Shown: positions 26,662 through 39,400 of the stretch, piece after piece
How positions within the stretch are numbered: position 1 is the stretch's first letter
How the letters are laid out: each line of letters starts with the position of its first letter
Assembly (NCBI GenBank): GCA_004123355.1
Contig: SCHM01000004.1
Coordinates: 6,723,017 to 6,787,016, forward strand
DNA length: 64,000 bases
Direction of reading: 5' to 3'
From: Amphirosellinia nigrospora
Lineage: Eukaryota > Ascomycota > Sordariomycetes > Xylariales > Xylariaceae
Notes under the pieces: generated by a model
The model's database searches: none
Seen by the model: only the letters and a program-made list of their open reading frames with translations
What the model was told of the DNA's origin: nothing
Program-made: the position numbers and the translations under genes

Positions 26662-29600
26662 GCTGTTTTTTTTATTATTATTAGCCCGGTTTATCGCTTA
26701 TATAGTTATAAAAAATATAAATTATTATTATATTATTTTTATTTTAAGCCGGAATATTTATTAATTTACTACGAATTTTATACTTTTAATATATTAAAAG
26801 CGTTTTTATAAATTATTTTAATAATAATTATATAAAAATAATTAATAATAAAATATATTATTAACGTTATATTTTTAAGTATATTTATAAAAGCTATAAA
26901 TATTTTTGTTTTAATAATTAATAGTTTATTTAATAATTAATTTTAAAAATATTAAGCGGGCTTTTTATATTTATATAATATTTTAATCGAACGCGCTATT
27001 ATTTTTATTGCTATTTTTATTATATATTTTTCCGCTAAGCTTATAAGTTAGCTTGCTGCTTTATATATTATAGTATATATTTTATTAAAGCTTTTTAAAG
27101 CGGAAAAAAAATTAAAAAAAAAAAAAAAATAAACCAGTTAAAAATAAACTCCGGCTATTTAAATAATAAAATCGTGGGCTTTTTAAACAGTTGTTTTTTT
27201 TTTTTTTTTAAATTATATTAATAGCTTTTAAAGCTTTAAATAAAATTAATTAATTTTTTTATTTATATTATAAACATTTATAATTTAAATTTTAATATTT
27301 AATAAAAAAAATAAATATAATTAATTAATAGTTTATTTAGCTAATTTTTTGCTTATTAATTAGTTTTTAATTTTTTTAATATAAATAATTAGCTTATTAA
27401 TATTATTAGCTTAATAGATAATTTAGCTAGTTTTAATTATTAAAAAAACGTTATTTTATTAAATAAATAATATTTTAATAAAATTATTAATAATTATTTC
27501 GTTAATAAATATATATTATTATTAAAATTTTATTTTTAATTTTTTAGCATAATTAATAGTTATAAATATTAACGTATTATAGCTTAATATATAAAAAAGT
27601 TAATTTTTTAATAATTAGTTTTATAATTTATTAATTATTATATTAAATTTAAATATTATAATATAAATTATATTAAGCTTAATAATAAGCTTATTAATAT
27701 ATAGTTTTTTTAATAGCTTAAGCTAGCGCTAATAATTTAGCTTTTATAATAAATATTATAACTATATTTTATTTATTAGTTTTTTAATTTATAGTTTTAT
27801 TAAAAAACTTTATAATATAAACTTAAAAGCTTTTTTTATTAATAATATTATTAAATAATATATTATTAATTATTATAAAGTTGTTTTTATTATTAAATTA
27901 TAATATATAATATTATATAAACAATAATATAAAAAATATTTTATTTATAGCTTTATAATATTCGGAAAAAATTATAATTAAACTATAATAGTTTAAAATA
28001 ATAAATATTATATTTAAATATATAATAATAGCTATATAAAATTAAACTTTTTTATTAATATTATTATATATTTAAAATAAAGCTATTTTTTATAAAAATA
28101 GTTTATTTTTTTATTAAAATAATAATATATATTATAATGTTTATATTTTAAAGCTTAGCGATTTTTTTAATATAAAAAGCTTAAAATAATTATAATAATT
28201 ATTTTAGCTTATTTTAAATTATTTTTATTTTTAAAAACTATTATAAGTTTTCGTTTTTAATTAATTTATATTAAATTTTAATATAATAATTGCTATATTA
28301 ATTATTTTAAAGCTTTTAAAATAATATAATTATTATATTATTAATATAAATAAAAATAAATTTTTATTTTTTAAAATAATAAAGTTTATAAATATTAGTT
28401 TAAAACTAATTTTATTTAATAATTTTAAAAGCTTTTTTACTATAATAAAAAAATTCTTATAAACTATAAAAAACTCGTAATAATTTAACTATAATATTTA
28501 ATTTTGTATAATTAAAAAATATATATATATAAACTTTTTAATAAATTTTATATTAATAAAAATATTTATAATATTATATATTTAAATTTAAAATTAAATT
28601 TAATAATAATTATTATTAAAGTTTTAAACGATTTTTTATTAAAATATTTATATAAGTATTTTTTTATTATAATTTAGTTTTTAATTTTATATATTATTAA
28701 TTAAGCTTTATATTATATTATATATTATATTTATTAAATTTATATATATATTATATATAATTAAAAATTAATTTATTTAAAGTTAAGCTTTTAAGTATTT
28801 TTTTTTAAGTTTTTTTTTTAGTAGTTTTATAAATAAATATTTTATTTGTTTAAAATAATTTTTTAATAAATATAAATTAAGCTTTTTATACTATTTTAAA
28901 AATAAAAGTAAATTTTAATAATATATACGTTTTTTTTAAAATAATAATTTTTATAAATAAATTTTAAAATAGTATATTTTTTTTAAAGGATTTTTTTTTA
29001 TTTAGTTTATAAGTTTTTATAAAAATATTTTTTTTTTTTTCGCTTAAAGTTTTTATTAATATTTAATATTTACGATTAAATAAATTATAAATAATAAACT
29101 TTTATAAAAATATTTTTTTTATTTAAAGTTTTTATTAATATTTATTATTTATAATTAAATAAATAATAAATCGTAAGCTTTTATAAAAGTATTTTTTTAT
29201 AAATTAATATTGTTTTTTTTTATATTTAATATTTAAACTTAAATATTATAATATTTAAAAAAAACTTTTTAATAATTTAGCTTTTTATATTTTAATAGTT
29301 AATTTTTTATTTATAATAAATAATTTATATAATTAAAGTATATTAAAATATATAGTTTATAATTTAATAAATTAATTTAAAAATATAAGCTTATTTTAAT
29401 TTTAATATAAATAGCTAAATTAATTATAGTTTATATTTAAATTAATAAGTTTTAATTATATTATAGCTAAATTAAATAATATAATTTTTAATAATTTTAA
29501 TAATATAAATATATTAAAAAAATTTTTTAAATTAATATATAAGTAATTTTTAATATATAATTTTTTAAATTATTTTTTATAAGCTTATTATTATTTAAAT

Positions 29601-29715
29601 TAGTTTTTTATTTAGTTTAATTTAATAGTTTAATAAAGTTTTTAAATAATAAATCTTTTAGTTTATTATTTTTTATAAAAAACGTTAGTTATTATTTTAG
29701 CTATATTTTAATAAT

Positions 29716-30009
29716 AGTTACAGATCTGCAGGCTCTGGTGGCTGTGCCCCACCATTAGCCATAGCACCCGTAATTTCCACTTGCAGTAACTGCCACTTGC
29801 AGTGAATGCGTGACTGCCATTCGCAGTGAATGCAGTTGTAGTGAATGAAGGCAGGCACTGGTAGTAAATGCAGCTGCCCACGCGAGTATTTAAGCAGCTG
29901 CCTATATTGTAAACTTAGACCTTCCTTCCTTCCTACTCTATCTGTAGATTTTATATGCAATATACTATATAGCTGGAGCTTTGTCTCTTTGAGTGTGTGA
30001 AGCGTAACT
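29716..30009 (+). mobile_element. Solo LTR S1 of the D/A/B gypsy family, little mutated
   Basis: The 294-bp sequence starts AGTTACAGATCTGCAG and ends GAAGCGTAACT. It is flanked by a perfect ATAAT duplication (29711-29715 and 30010-30014), so it transposed as, or was reduced to, a single LTR. It keeps near-normal GC inside a block of extreme AT content. It carries CAGCTGC E-box-like motifs and an ACTTAGACCTTCCTTCC tract near its 3' part. Confidence 0.85.
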
Positions 30010-30791
30010 ATAATTAATTTAATTAATAAGTTTTTCGTAATTTTTTAGTTTATTTTTAAAAAATCGTTTTTAAACTTATTTTTATTATTATTAAAAATTT
30101 TTTTTATTAAAATAATATTTTTTATAATAATTATTTTTTTTATATAATAATTAAATTTAATAAATATTAAAAAATTAATATTTTATTAAATATTTTATTT
30201 AAGCTTTAAAGTTAAGTTTTTTATATTTTTTTTTTTTACGTTTTATAATAATAATTATAGCAAAAGTTATATATTTATTATATTAAATATAAAATATTTA
30301 AAGTTTATTTAAAACTTATATAGTTTTATAAATTATTAAAATATAAATAAACTTTTTATAAAAAGCTTTTTAGTTATTAATATAATAAAAGTTCGGTTAT
30401 ATAAATATATTATAATACGAACTATTTTAAACTATAAAAAAATAAAAAGCTTATATTTATTTTTTATTAAACTTATTTATTTTTAATATATTTTAATTCG
30501 TTTTATTTTTTATTAAAATTTTAAATATATAAAAAAAATTATAAATTTAATATTATAAATATTTTATATAAGTTTTATTAATTAAATAGTTTTATTTATA
30601 ATATTTATTAGTTTATTATTATATTTTATTATAATTATATTTTTTATAATAAAACTAAATATATATATATAGTTTTTAAAAACTATTTATATAATATTAG
30701 CGCGTTTATTATTAGTATAATAATTTTATATATATTTTAAATATTTATTAATAATTAATATTATTTTTTATAAACGATTATTTTTTATATT

Positions 30792-31081
30792 AGTTATGCT
30801 TCATACACTCGAAGAAATAAGGCTCTAGCATATATATATTGCATATAAAATCTATAGATAAGGTAGGAAGGAAGGAAGGTCTAAGTCTACGTTATAAGCA
30901 GCTGCTTAAATACTCGCGGGGCAGCTGCATTCACTGCCAGTGCCTGCCTTCATTCACTGCACTGCATTCACTGCGAATGGCAGTCACGCATTCACTGCGA
31001 GTGGCAGTTACTGCAAGTGGAGATTACGGGTGCTGTGGCTAGTGGTGGGGCACAGCCACTAGAGTCTGCAGATCCGTAACT
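30792..31081 (-). mobile_element. Solo LTR S2 of the same family, opposite orientation
   Basis: The 290-bp sequence is the reverse complement of the S1 type, beginning AGTTATGCTTC and ending GATCCGTAACT. It has its own perfect ATATT duplication (30787-30791 and 31082-31086). S1 and S2 are therefore independent insertions rather than the two ends of one element, although they sit 782 bp apart head to head. Confidence 0.85.
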
Positions 31082-32576
31082 ATATTAAAATTATTAAATT
31101 TATAAAAACCGTTATTAGCTAAATATTAGTTTTAAAAACTTTAAATTAAGCTTTTTATATTATTTTTTAATAAGCTTTTATAAAACTATAGTTAATATAT
31201 TTTATAGTTTTAATTTTATTATTTTTTTAAAAAATAATCGTTATTTTTTTAGTATATATTAATAGTTATTTTAAGTATTAATATTATTTATATATATTAG
31301 CTTATAATTAAAAACGTTTAATATAAAAGTTTAAAAAGTTTTTTTAAATATAAAAAATTTATTTTATTAAACGTATTAAAAATATTTTATAATAAATTAT
31401 TTATATTTAAGTTAATAAATATAAAGTTTTTTTTATTAATATTTTAAAAAATTTAAATTAAATTTATTTTTTTAATAAATATTTTTATAATTAAAAACTT
31501 ATAATAAAATAAAATTATAGCTATATTAAAACAAAAAAGCTATATTATAAAGCTTATAAACTATAAGTTTTTTTAATTTTTATATTTTAATATTAATTTT
31601 TTTATAGCTATATATTTTAATCGCGTTATTATTAGCTAATATTATATTTTTTAAATTAATATTTTAAAATTTAAAAAATAATTTATATGGTTAAAATATA
31701 TATATTAAACTTAAAGTTTATTATAATATAATTATAATAATATATATAATTTAATAAACTTTTTATTAATTATAAAAAGCTTATAATATATATTATTAAT
31801 AGCTATATAAATTAATTTTTATATTAATTTATAAATTAATCGTTAAATTTAACGTGTTTTTTTTTTACTAGTTTTTAATACGTTTTATTGTTTTTTTAAC
31901 GTTATTTTTAATAATTATTTATATATAAATAATATATTAAAATAAATATTAGTTTTAAAGTTTTTAAAGTAAAGCTTTAAAAAAATAAACTAATAGTTTA
32001 TAATTAAATATTTTTTATAATAAACTACGTAGTTTATTATATTAAAGTTTTTTTTTTTAGCTTTAATTTATATATTTATTTTAAAGCGTTTATAAAATAT
32101 TTAAAAAGTTTATTTTAAAATTATTATATTAGCTATTTAGTTAATTTTAAGCTATTTAAAAATATATTTTTCGCTTTTAATAAGTTTGCTTAAGTTAATT
32201 TTTATTAAAATAAACTAAATAATTTTATGTTTTTTTTGCTTATTAGTTTTATAAATAGCAAAAGTTTTTTTTTAATAATTTTTATAAATATTTATATTAT
32301 ATTTAATATAAAAGCTTTATATTAAAATTTAATAACTATTATTTAATAATTTAAAATATTATTTAAAATTTTATTATTAAGTTCTTTTTAATAATATAGC
32401 TTAAAATAAATTAATATTATATAAAGCTTTTTTAGATTAATTATAAGTTTAAACGATTTAATAATATTAATTTTTTAATATTTGCTTTAATAATTTTATT
32501 TAATTATTTATTAGTTTATTTAATAAAGTTTTTATAAGTTTTTTTATTATAAAACTAATAAACGTTTTATAATTAT

Positions 32577-32866
32577 AGTTATACTTTATATATTCGAAAA
32601 AACAAAGCTTTAGTATATATAGTATATTATATATAAAATCTACAAAAAAAAAAAAAAAAAAAAAGTCTAAGTTTATATTATAAGCAGCTGTTTAAATACT
32701 TGCAAAGTAGTTATATTCACTACTAATATTTGTTTTTATTTATTATATTATATTTATTATAAATAATAGTTATATATTTACTATAAATAATAGTTATTAT
32801 AAATAAAAATTATAATACTATAGCTAATAATAAAGCATAGCTATTAAAGCCTATAAATTTATAACT
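32577..32866 (-). repeat. 3' LTR of element D, heavily RIPped
   Basis: This is the most AT-shifted of the family's LTRs. A poly-A stretch replaces the purine-rich GGAAGGAAGG region seen in S2. Confidence 0.8.
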
Positions 32867-33892
32867 ATTTTTCTTTCGAAAAAAAAAATAATTTAATTAA
32901 GGTTAAAATCGTAACTATTTTTTAGCAAAAAAAAAATCGCCTCGGGTTTTTATTAATATAATTTTTTATAAAGCTTTTATACTATTAAATTATTATTTTT
33001 TTTTTTATATATTGCTTAAAATTTTTTTGCTTAATATAATATTTAAAATATATATAATATTTATATTTTATTTATACGTTTTTTTTTATATTAAATTTTT
33101 TTTATACTATAATTTTATTATTATTTAAATATAATTTATTAAATTTATTTTTTGCGCTATTTTTAGCTATATTTATAATTTTATTAAAAATTTAGCTAAA
33201 TTAAGTTTATATTATAAAACTTTTAATATTTTATATTATTTTTAAAATTTTTTATTAAATATTATATATTATTAAAGTTTTAATTTTTTTAATTTATTTA
33301 ATATTATAACTTTTAATAATAAAATTAAAATATTTATATTTTTTTAATAATAAAATTTTTTTATTTTTAAGTTTATTATTTTTTTTTTTAAATTTTTTGC
33401 TTTTTAACTTAATAATAAATTATTAAAATATTTTTATAATCGATTTATATAATTATAATTTAATATTTTTTAAATTAAAAAAATATTTAGTATAAAAATA
33501 TTTTTGTTTTTTTTGTATATTTTAAACTTTTATTATATTAAAAAAATCTAGCTTATTTAATAAACGGTTTATTTTTAAAACTATTTTTTTTTAAAATTAA
33601 TATATGTTTTTTATATTAAAATTAAATTTATATTAATTTTTATTAGTTTAATTAATTAATATTTTTAAATATACTATAGTTTTTTTAATTAATTTAATAA
33701 ATTATATTATTTTTTTTATTTTTTTTAATATATTTATTTAAATCTTTTTTTTTTTTTTAAAGCTTTTAAACTTTTATTTATAGTCCGATTTTTTAATTAA
33801 AATAAATAATATTAAAAACTTATTTTAATTTTATAAAATAATAATTTTATTAAAATATAAAATTTAAGCTTAACGTAATTTATAATAATATA

Positions 33893-34666
33893 ACATATTA
33901 TACAACCATCTTGGCCACATAACCATCCTGGCCACTTAGGCTTGGCATTTTACTAAAATTATAATAACTTTACGAACTAAGCTTAATCGGGAAATAATTT
34001 ATAGGTTTAAATATATAACATATTTAGATATAAATAATTTTTTTTAATTTTTTACGCTAGCTTAATAAGGTTATAAACCCGGTTTTAAAGTAAGCTAAAA
34101 ATAAAGCTAAATAAAATCTTATTAGTACTAGCGTATAATTTTACTAAAATTTTGAGAAAATTAAAATTAATTTATTATGTCTTTATATTATATATATTTT
34201 TTCTGAATTTTTAACGTAGGTTTAGATTTTTTTTTATTTTTAAAGTATAAAAAAATGTAAAAATTAAATAAAAAAAATTGAAAAAAATTAAAAAATAATA
34301 AAAAAATAATAAATTTATATTTTAAAATAAAAAAATATTAACCTAGCTTAGAAAATTCAAAAAATATATATAGTATAAAAAAATATAATAATCTAATTTT
34401 AATTTTTCAAAATTTTAAAAATTATACGCTAGTACTAACTAAGGATTTATTTAGCTTTATTTTAGCTTACTTTAAAAACCGGGTTTATAACCTTATTAAG
34501 CTAGCGTAAAAATTAAAAAATTATATTCATATACTAAATATATTATATATTAAAACTATAAATTATTTCCCGATTAAGCTTAGTTCCGTAAAGTTATTTA
34601 ATTTTAATAAAATGCCAAGCTTAAGTGCCAGGATGGTTGTGTGGCCAGGATGGTTGTGTGGTATGT
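33893..34666. mobile_element. Palindromic MITE E inserted in D
   Basis: The 774-bp element has terminal repeats ACATACCACACAACC (right) and ACATATTATACAACC (left). TA duplications lie at 33891-33892 and 34667-34668. The arms pair over almost their full length: for example AAGCTTAATCGGGAAATAA on the left is matched in reverse at about 34,561-34,583, and ACGCTAGCTTAATAAGG by its complement near 34,490. Near each end is a doubled AACCATCCTGGCCAC motif. It has no coding capacity. The TA target and foldback form suggest a Tc1/mariner-related MITE. It is different from the 1850-3368 foldback. Confidence 0.85.
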
Positions 34667-36109
34667 TATGTTTAATTAATTATTTTAATAATATTTATAT
34701 ATAATATAATTTTTAATTAATATATTTATTTATAATTTTATTTATTTTATAATTTTATAATATTTATAATAATTAGCGTATATTTATATTATTAATTTAT
34801 ATAGTTTTATTTATAAAAGCAAAAATAAACTAAATCTACGGTTTAATATTATAATTATAAATATTTTAAAAACTTAGAAAAGTTTTTATAAATATTTAAT
34901 AACGTTTTTATAGTTATTTTATAATATAAATATAATTTATATTATTTATTAAACGTTTATTATAATTAATATATTATTATATTTATATTTGTTTTTAAAT
35001 ATTTATTTAAAATTAATAATAAAAAATACTATATATATTTAAATATTAAAAAAAATATAAATTTATTAAAAGTTTATTTTTAAATATTTTAATAAGTTTA
35101 TATTTATATAGTTTATTATATAATAATTATAATTTTATTTAGTTTAAGCTATTAATAACGTTTAATAATAAATTTATATGTTTTATTTTATTAAAATATA
35201 TAATAATATTTTATAATAGTTTTTTTAATAAAACGTATTTTTAAATATAAAAATTAAAAATAATTAAACGTTTATAAAATATAGTTAATTTGTTTAGTTT
35301 TTATAAGTTTTTTAGTTTATTATTTTTTATTTATTAATAATAAATTTTTATATTTATATTTTTATAGTTTTTTTTAAAAATTTATTAATTAATTATAATT
35401 TATAAAAATATTTAATTTATTATATATTTTAATAAAACTTATTTAATATAATTTTATTTATATAAAAATTAATTATATTATATTATTTATTAGTTAAATA
35501 TTATAAAATAACATTATGTTTTTTTTTAGTTTTTTATATTATTAGGTTTTTTATTTTTTAATAAAATATTAATATATTATTTTTTTTAAAATAATATAAT
35601 ATTAAAAAATTATATTTTTAAAAAAAGTTAATTATTTAGCTTATTTTAAATTAAATATTATTTATTAAAAAACTTTAATATTTAATTATTAATAAATATT
35701 AAAAAAGCTTATTATAACTATTAATTAGTTTAAATTTTTATTTTTTAAAATATAATATAATTATTATTTTTTTATTAAATATTATAATTTAATTTAATAT
35801 TATAAAATATTTTTAAAAAAATTATTAAAATATTAAGTTTATTATATAATTATAATAATACGCTAAAGCTAATATTATTAAAAAAATCGGTTTTAATTTT
35901 TATTAATAAATTATAATTAAAATATTTTAATAAAAAAAAATATATTAAAGCTTTTTTAAATTAATAAAATAATTTTTTATATTTTTTAGTTTATATAAAA
36001 ATATATTTTTTATATTAATTAGTTTAAAAATATAATATATATAACTTTAAATATTAATAAAATTATAATAAAAATTATAAAATTTTAAAAAAATTATATT
36101 TTTAACCGA

Positions 36110-36401
36110 AGTTACAGATCTACAAGCTCTAGTAGCTATGCCCTACTACTAGCTATAGCACCTGTAATTTTTACTTGCAATAATTACTACTCGCAGTAAA
36201 TACATAACTGTTATTCGCAATAAATACAGTGTAATAAATAAAGGCAAGCATTAGTAATAAATATAGCTGCCCTATAAGTATTTAAACAGCTGCTTATAAT
36301 ATAAACTTAGACTTTTTTTTTTTTTTACTTTATTTATAGATTTTATATATAATATATTTATATATTAGAGCTTTATTTTTTCGAATATATAAAGCGTAAC
36401 T
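36110..36401 (+). repeat. 5' LTR of element A
   Basis: It runs AGTTACAGATCTACAAGC to AAAGCGTAACT. It is moderately RIP-shifted and retains several CAG/CTG sites. Confidence 0.85.
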
Positions 36402-39400
36402 ATTTATAAATTATTTAAAATATTATAAAATATTAGGATTATTTTTATAATATTTTTTAATTAAACTAAATAACTAATTTAACCTAAAATATTAAAATAT
36501 TTTTTAAAAATAAACTAAAATAATAAATATATATAGCTGTACGTACTAAAGTTTTGTTAATATTTTTAAATTTATTTGTTTCGAATGTTTAAAACGATAA
36601 ACTTTTTATAACGAAACTTTAATAAATAATAAAAAAATATATTTATTTTAGCTTTTTAAACTATATAAACTATAACGGTAGGCTAAAAGCTAACTATTTT
36701 TAATTAATTTAGTATAATAGTTTGGCACTATTAATAACTATATATTTAAAGAAATAAAAATTTAATATAAATATTGCTAGTTTTAACTATACGGTTTAAT
36801 ATTTAGCTAATAATTATATAAAATTATAAATAAAAAAAGCTAAGCTTAGTTTTTATTTTAAACTAATAATATAGTATAGTAAAATAATCTGGCTTAATTT
36901 TAATAAAAATATAAACTAAACTAATATAAATAATATATATAAGTTTATTGCTATTTTTAAAAAATAAAAATACGCGTTTTTTTAATAACGGTTTATTATT
37001 ATTTAGCTATTAATTTATATATGTTCGCTAAGTTAAATAAGTAAAATAAAGTTTTTCGATTAAATAAAAAAATAAAGTAAAATTGCTATTTTTTATAATA
37101 AAATATATACTACGTTAATATATATTACTAATGTTTTTTAATTTATAATTAAAATAATTTTAATTAACAACGAACTAATTAATAAACTATTAATCGATTA
37201 TTAAATAAACTATAAAAATAATATTAAATAGCGCGATTATGCTTAAAATAACTTAAATGTTTCGAACTAATAAATAGTTAATTTGCTAGGTTATTATAAA
37301 GCAACTTTATTTTATTAAATAATAAAAAAAATAGCTATAGTTAAATATTATATTTATTTTTTATAATAATATAATAAAAATAATTTAAGTTTAAAATATA
37401 AATTTAAGCTATATAAATTGCTTTAAATTTAATATTAATTAGTTTTACGACGATATAGCTAAAATAGCTAATATTAAAACCTATATTAAAAGCTATATAG
37501 CTAACGATTTTTTTTTTATTTTTTATCCGATTATTTTAATATATTTATTAATTTAAAAGCTATTTTAAAATATTTTAAAAAGATTTATATCGACGTTAAC
37601 CGTAATAAAAAAACTAAAGCTAACTTTAATTATTTATTTTAATTAGTATATATAGCTAAGTTTTTTAAGTTTTAAATATTTTTTGTTTGTTTAGCTAGTA
37701 AAACTAAATTTAATAAAACTAAATAAAAAAAAAGAATTTAAGAACAAGCTGTTTTTTAACTAGCGACCGAAACTATATTAGAATATTTAAAAAAAAATAT
37801 TAATTTTAACGCTTATATAAAATATTATTTTTAAATAGTTTATTATTTAATAGTAACTAATATAAAAAAGAAATAAAACTTATAAAAAAAAAACGTAAAA
37901 ATTTGCTATTACGATTTTATTTTTTTTTTTTTTTATTTTGCTTTAAATAATTTTTTGTTTTATTTTAAAACTAAATAATAATAATAGTTAGTAATTTTGT
38001 TTAACTATTTAAGCTTAACGCTAATAAAATAATAATTAATTTTCGATAGTAAATATTTTAACTATTATTAATAAAAATATTTTAAAAAATGCTTTTTAAA
38101 AAATTAAACTTTAGCAAATAAAAAACTTAGGTTGCTATTATTTTAGCTATATATAGTATATTAAATATTAAGCCGGCTAATATATAAAAATAAACTTATA
38201 ATAAGTATAAAAAAAAAAAATAATTTTAAAAAAAATAGTTTTTTTTTTAAAAGAAATATTTTTAAAAAATACTACTAGTTATAAAATAAATTTAATAAAA
38301 AAGTATTTAAGCGGAAAACTTTTATTATATATTTATATTTATATAATAATAGATTTTTTTTAACTACGGATAATTTTTTCGGAAATATAAAAGCAAATAT
38401 ATATATAAGTAAAACTAACGATTCGTAAAAAAAATTATTAAACTATTTAATCCTGTTATTATTATAAACTTTTTTGCTAAAAAGTTATAAAATATAATAA
38501 TAAAAGTAGAAAAAATATTAATTAAGCTTTTTATTATTATTAAAAATATATAAAAAAACTTTTAAAAAAAACTTATAATTATTATTAACTCGACTTACGA
38601 TATAATTTTAAACAAGCTATAGTTTAAATATTATAATATTCTGCCGGATTATTAATAGAATTGTTTAATATTTTTACTTTAGCTACCTTTTAATTATAAT
38701 ATAAAGTATTACTTAGTAATAAATAAAGCAAGTATATAGCTATAATATTTAGCTTATTAACCTAACGCTAATTAATAAAACTATAACTTTAAAATCGAAA
38801 AAACGCGGCGTTAATAATAAAAAAAAAAACGAAATAATATTTAAATAACGCGAAACTAAAAGTATTTATTTTAAAGCGTAGCGATCCAGTATAAAAGATT
38901 TCGATAAATAAAACAAACAATATCCGACTAGCCTTTACTAGAACTTATTTTTAAAAAATATAAGCATACTTTTTGCGAAAAATATAACTTTAATTTTATT
39001 TAAAAGTTTAATAAAAAAGTTTTTATTATATATAATAAAATAGTATTAGCTAGTATAAAAAAAAACCTAATAATTAAAATATTTAGCTTAAATATAATTA
39101 TTTTTAATATAATAATAAAAAAAACCGGGTAAAAAACGTTTATATTATTAGTATTAATAAAGTTAATAAATAATCGGAAAATTAAAAAAAACAAAACGAT
39201 TTTTTAAAAAAAAAAAATAAAAAGTTAAAATAAAAAACGTAAAAAAAATACTTAAAAATACTAAAACTTAGCACGCGTTTTTAATTAAATAAACTTTAAT
39301 ATATTATTGTTATATTGTTTATAAATAAACTATAAAATAAAATTTTTTAAAATAAATTTAAAGCTAATTTAAATTATAGCTTTTTATATAAAATATTATT

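Noticed and set aside
29716-30009. S1 as a SINE
   Set aside because: The same sequence forms the direct terminal repeats of A, B and D, so it is an LTR. There is also no A-tail or tRNA-like head.
29716-31081. S1 and S2 as the two ends of one element with long inverted repeats
   Set aside because: Each has its own perfect, different 5-bp duplication (ATAAT and ATATT), which shows separate insertions.
39000-39194. 64-codon frame on the minus strand inside element A
   Set aside because: It is Phe/Ile/Asn-rich chance frame in AT-saturated DNA and lies antisense to the degenerate gypsy coding region.
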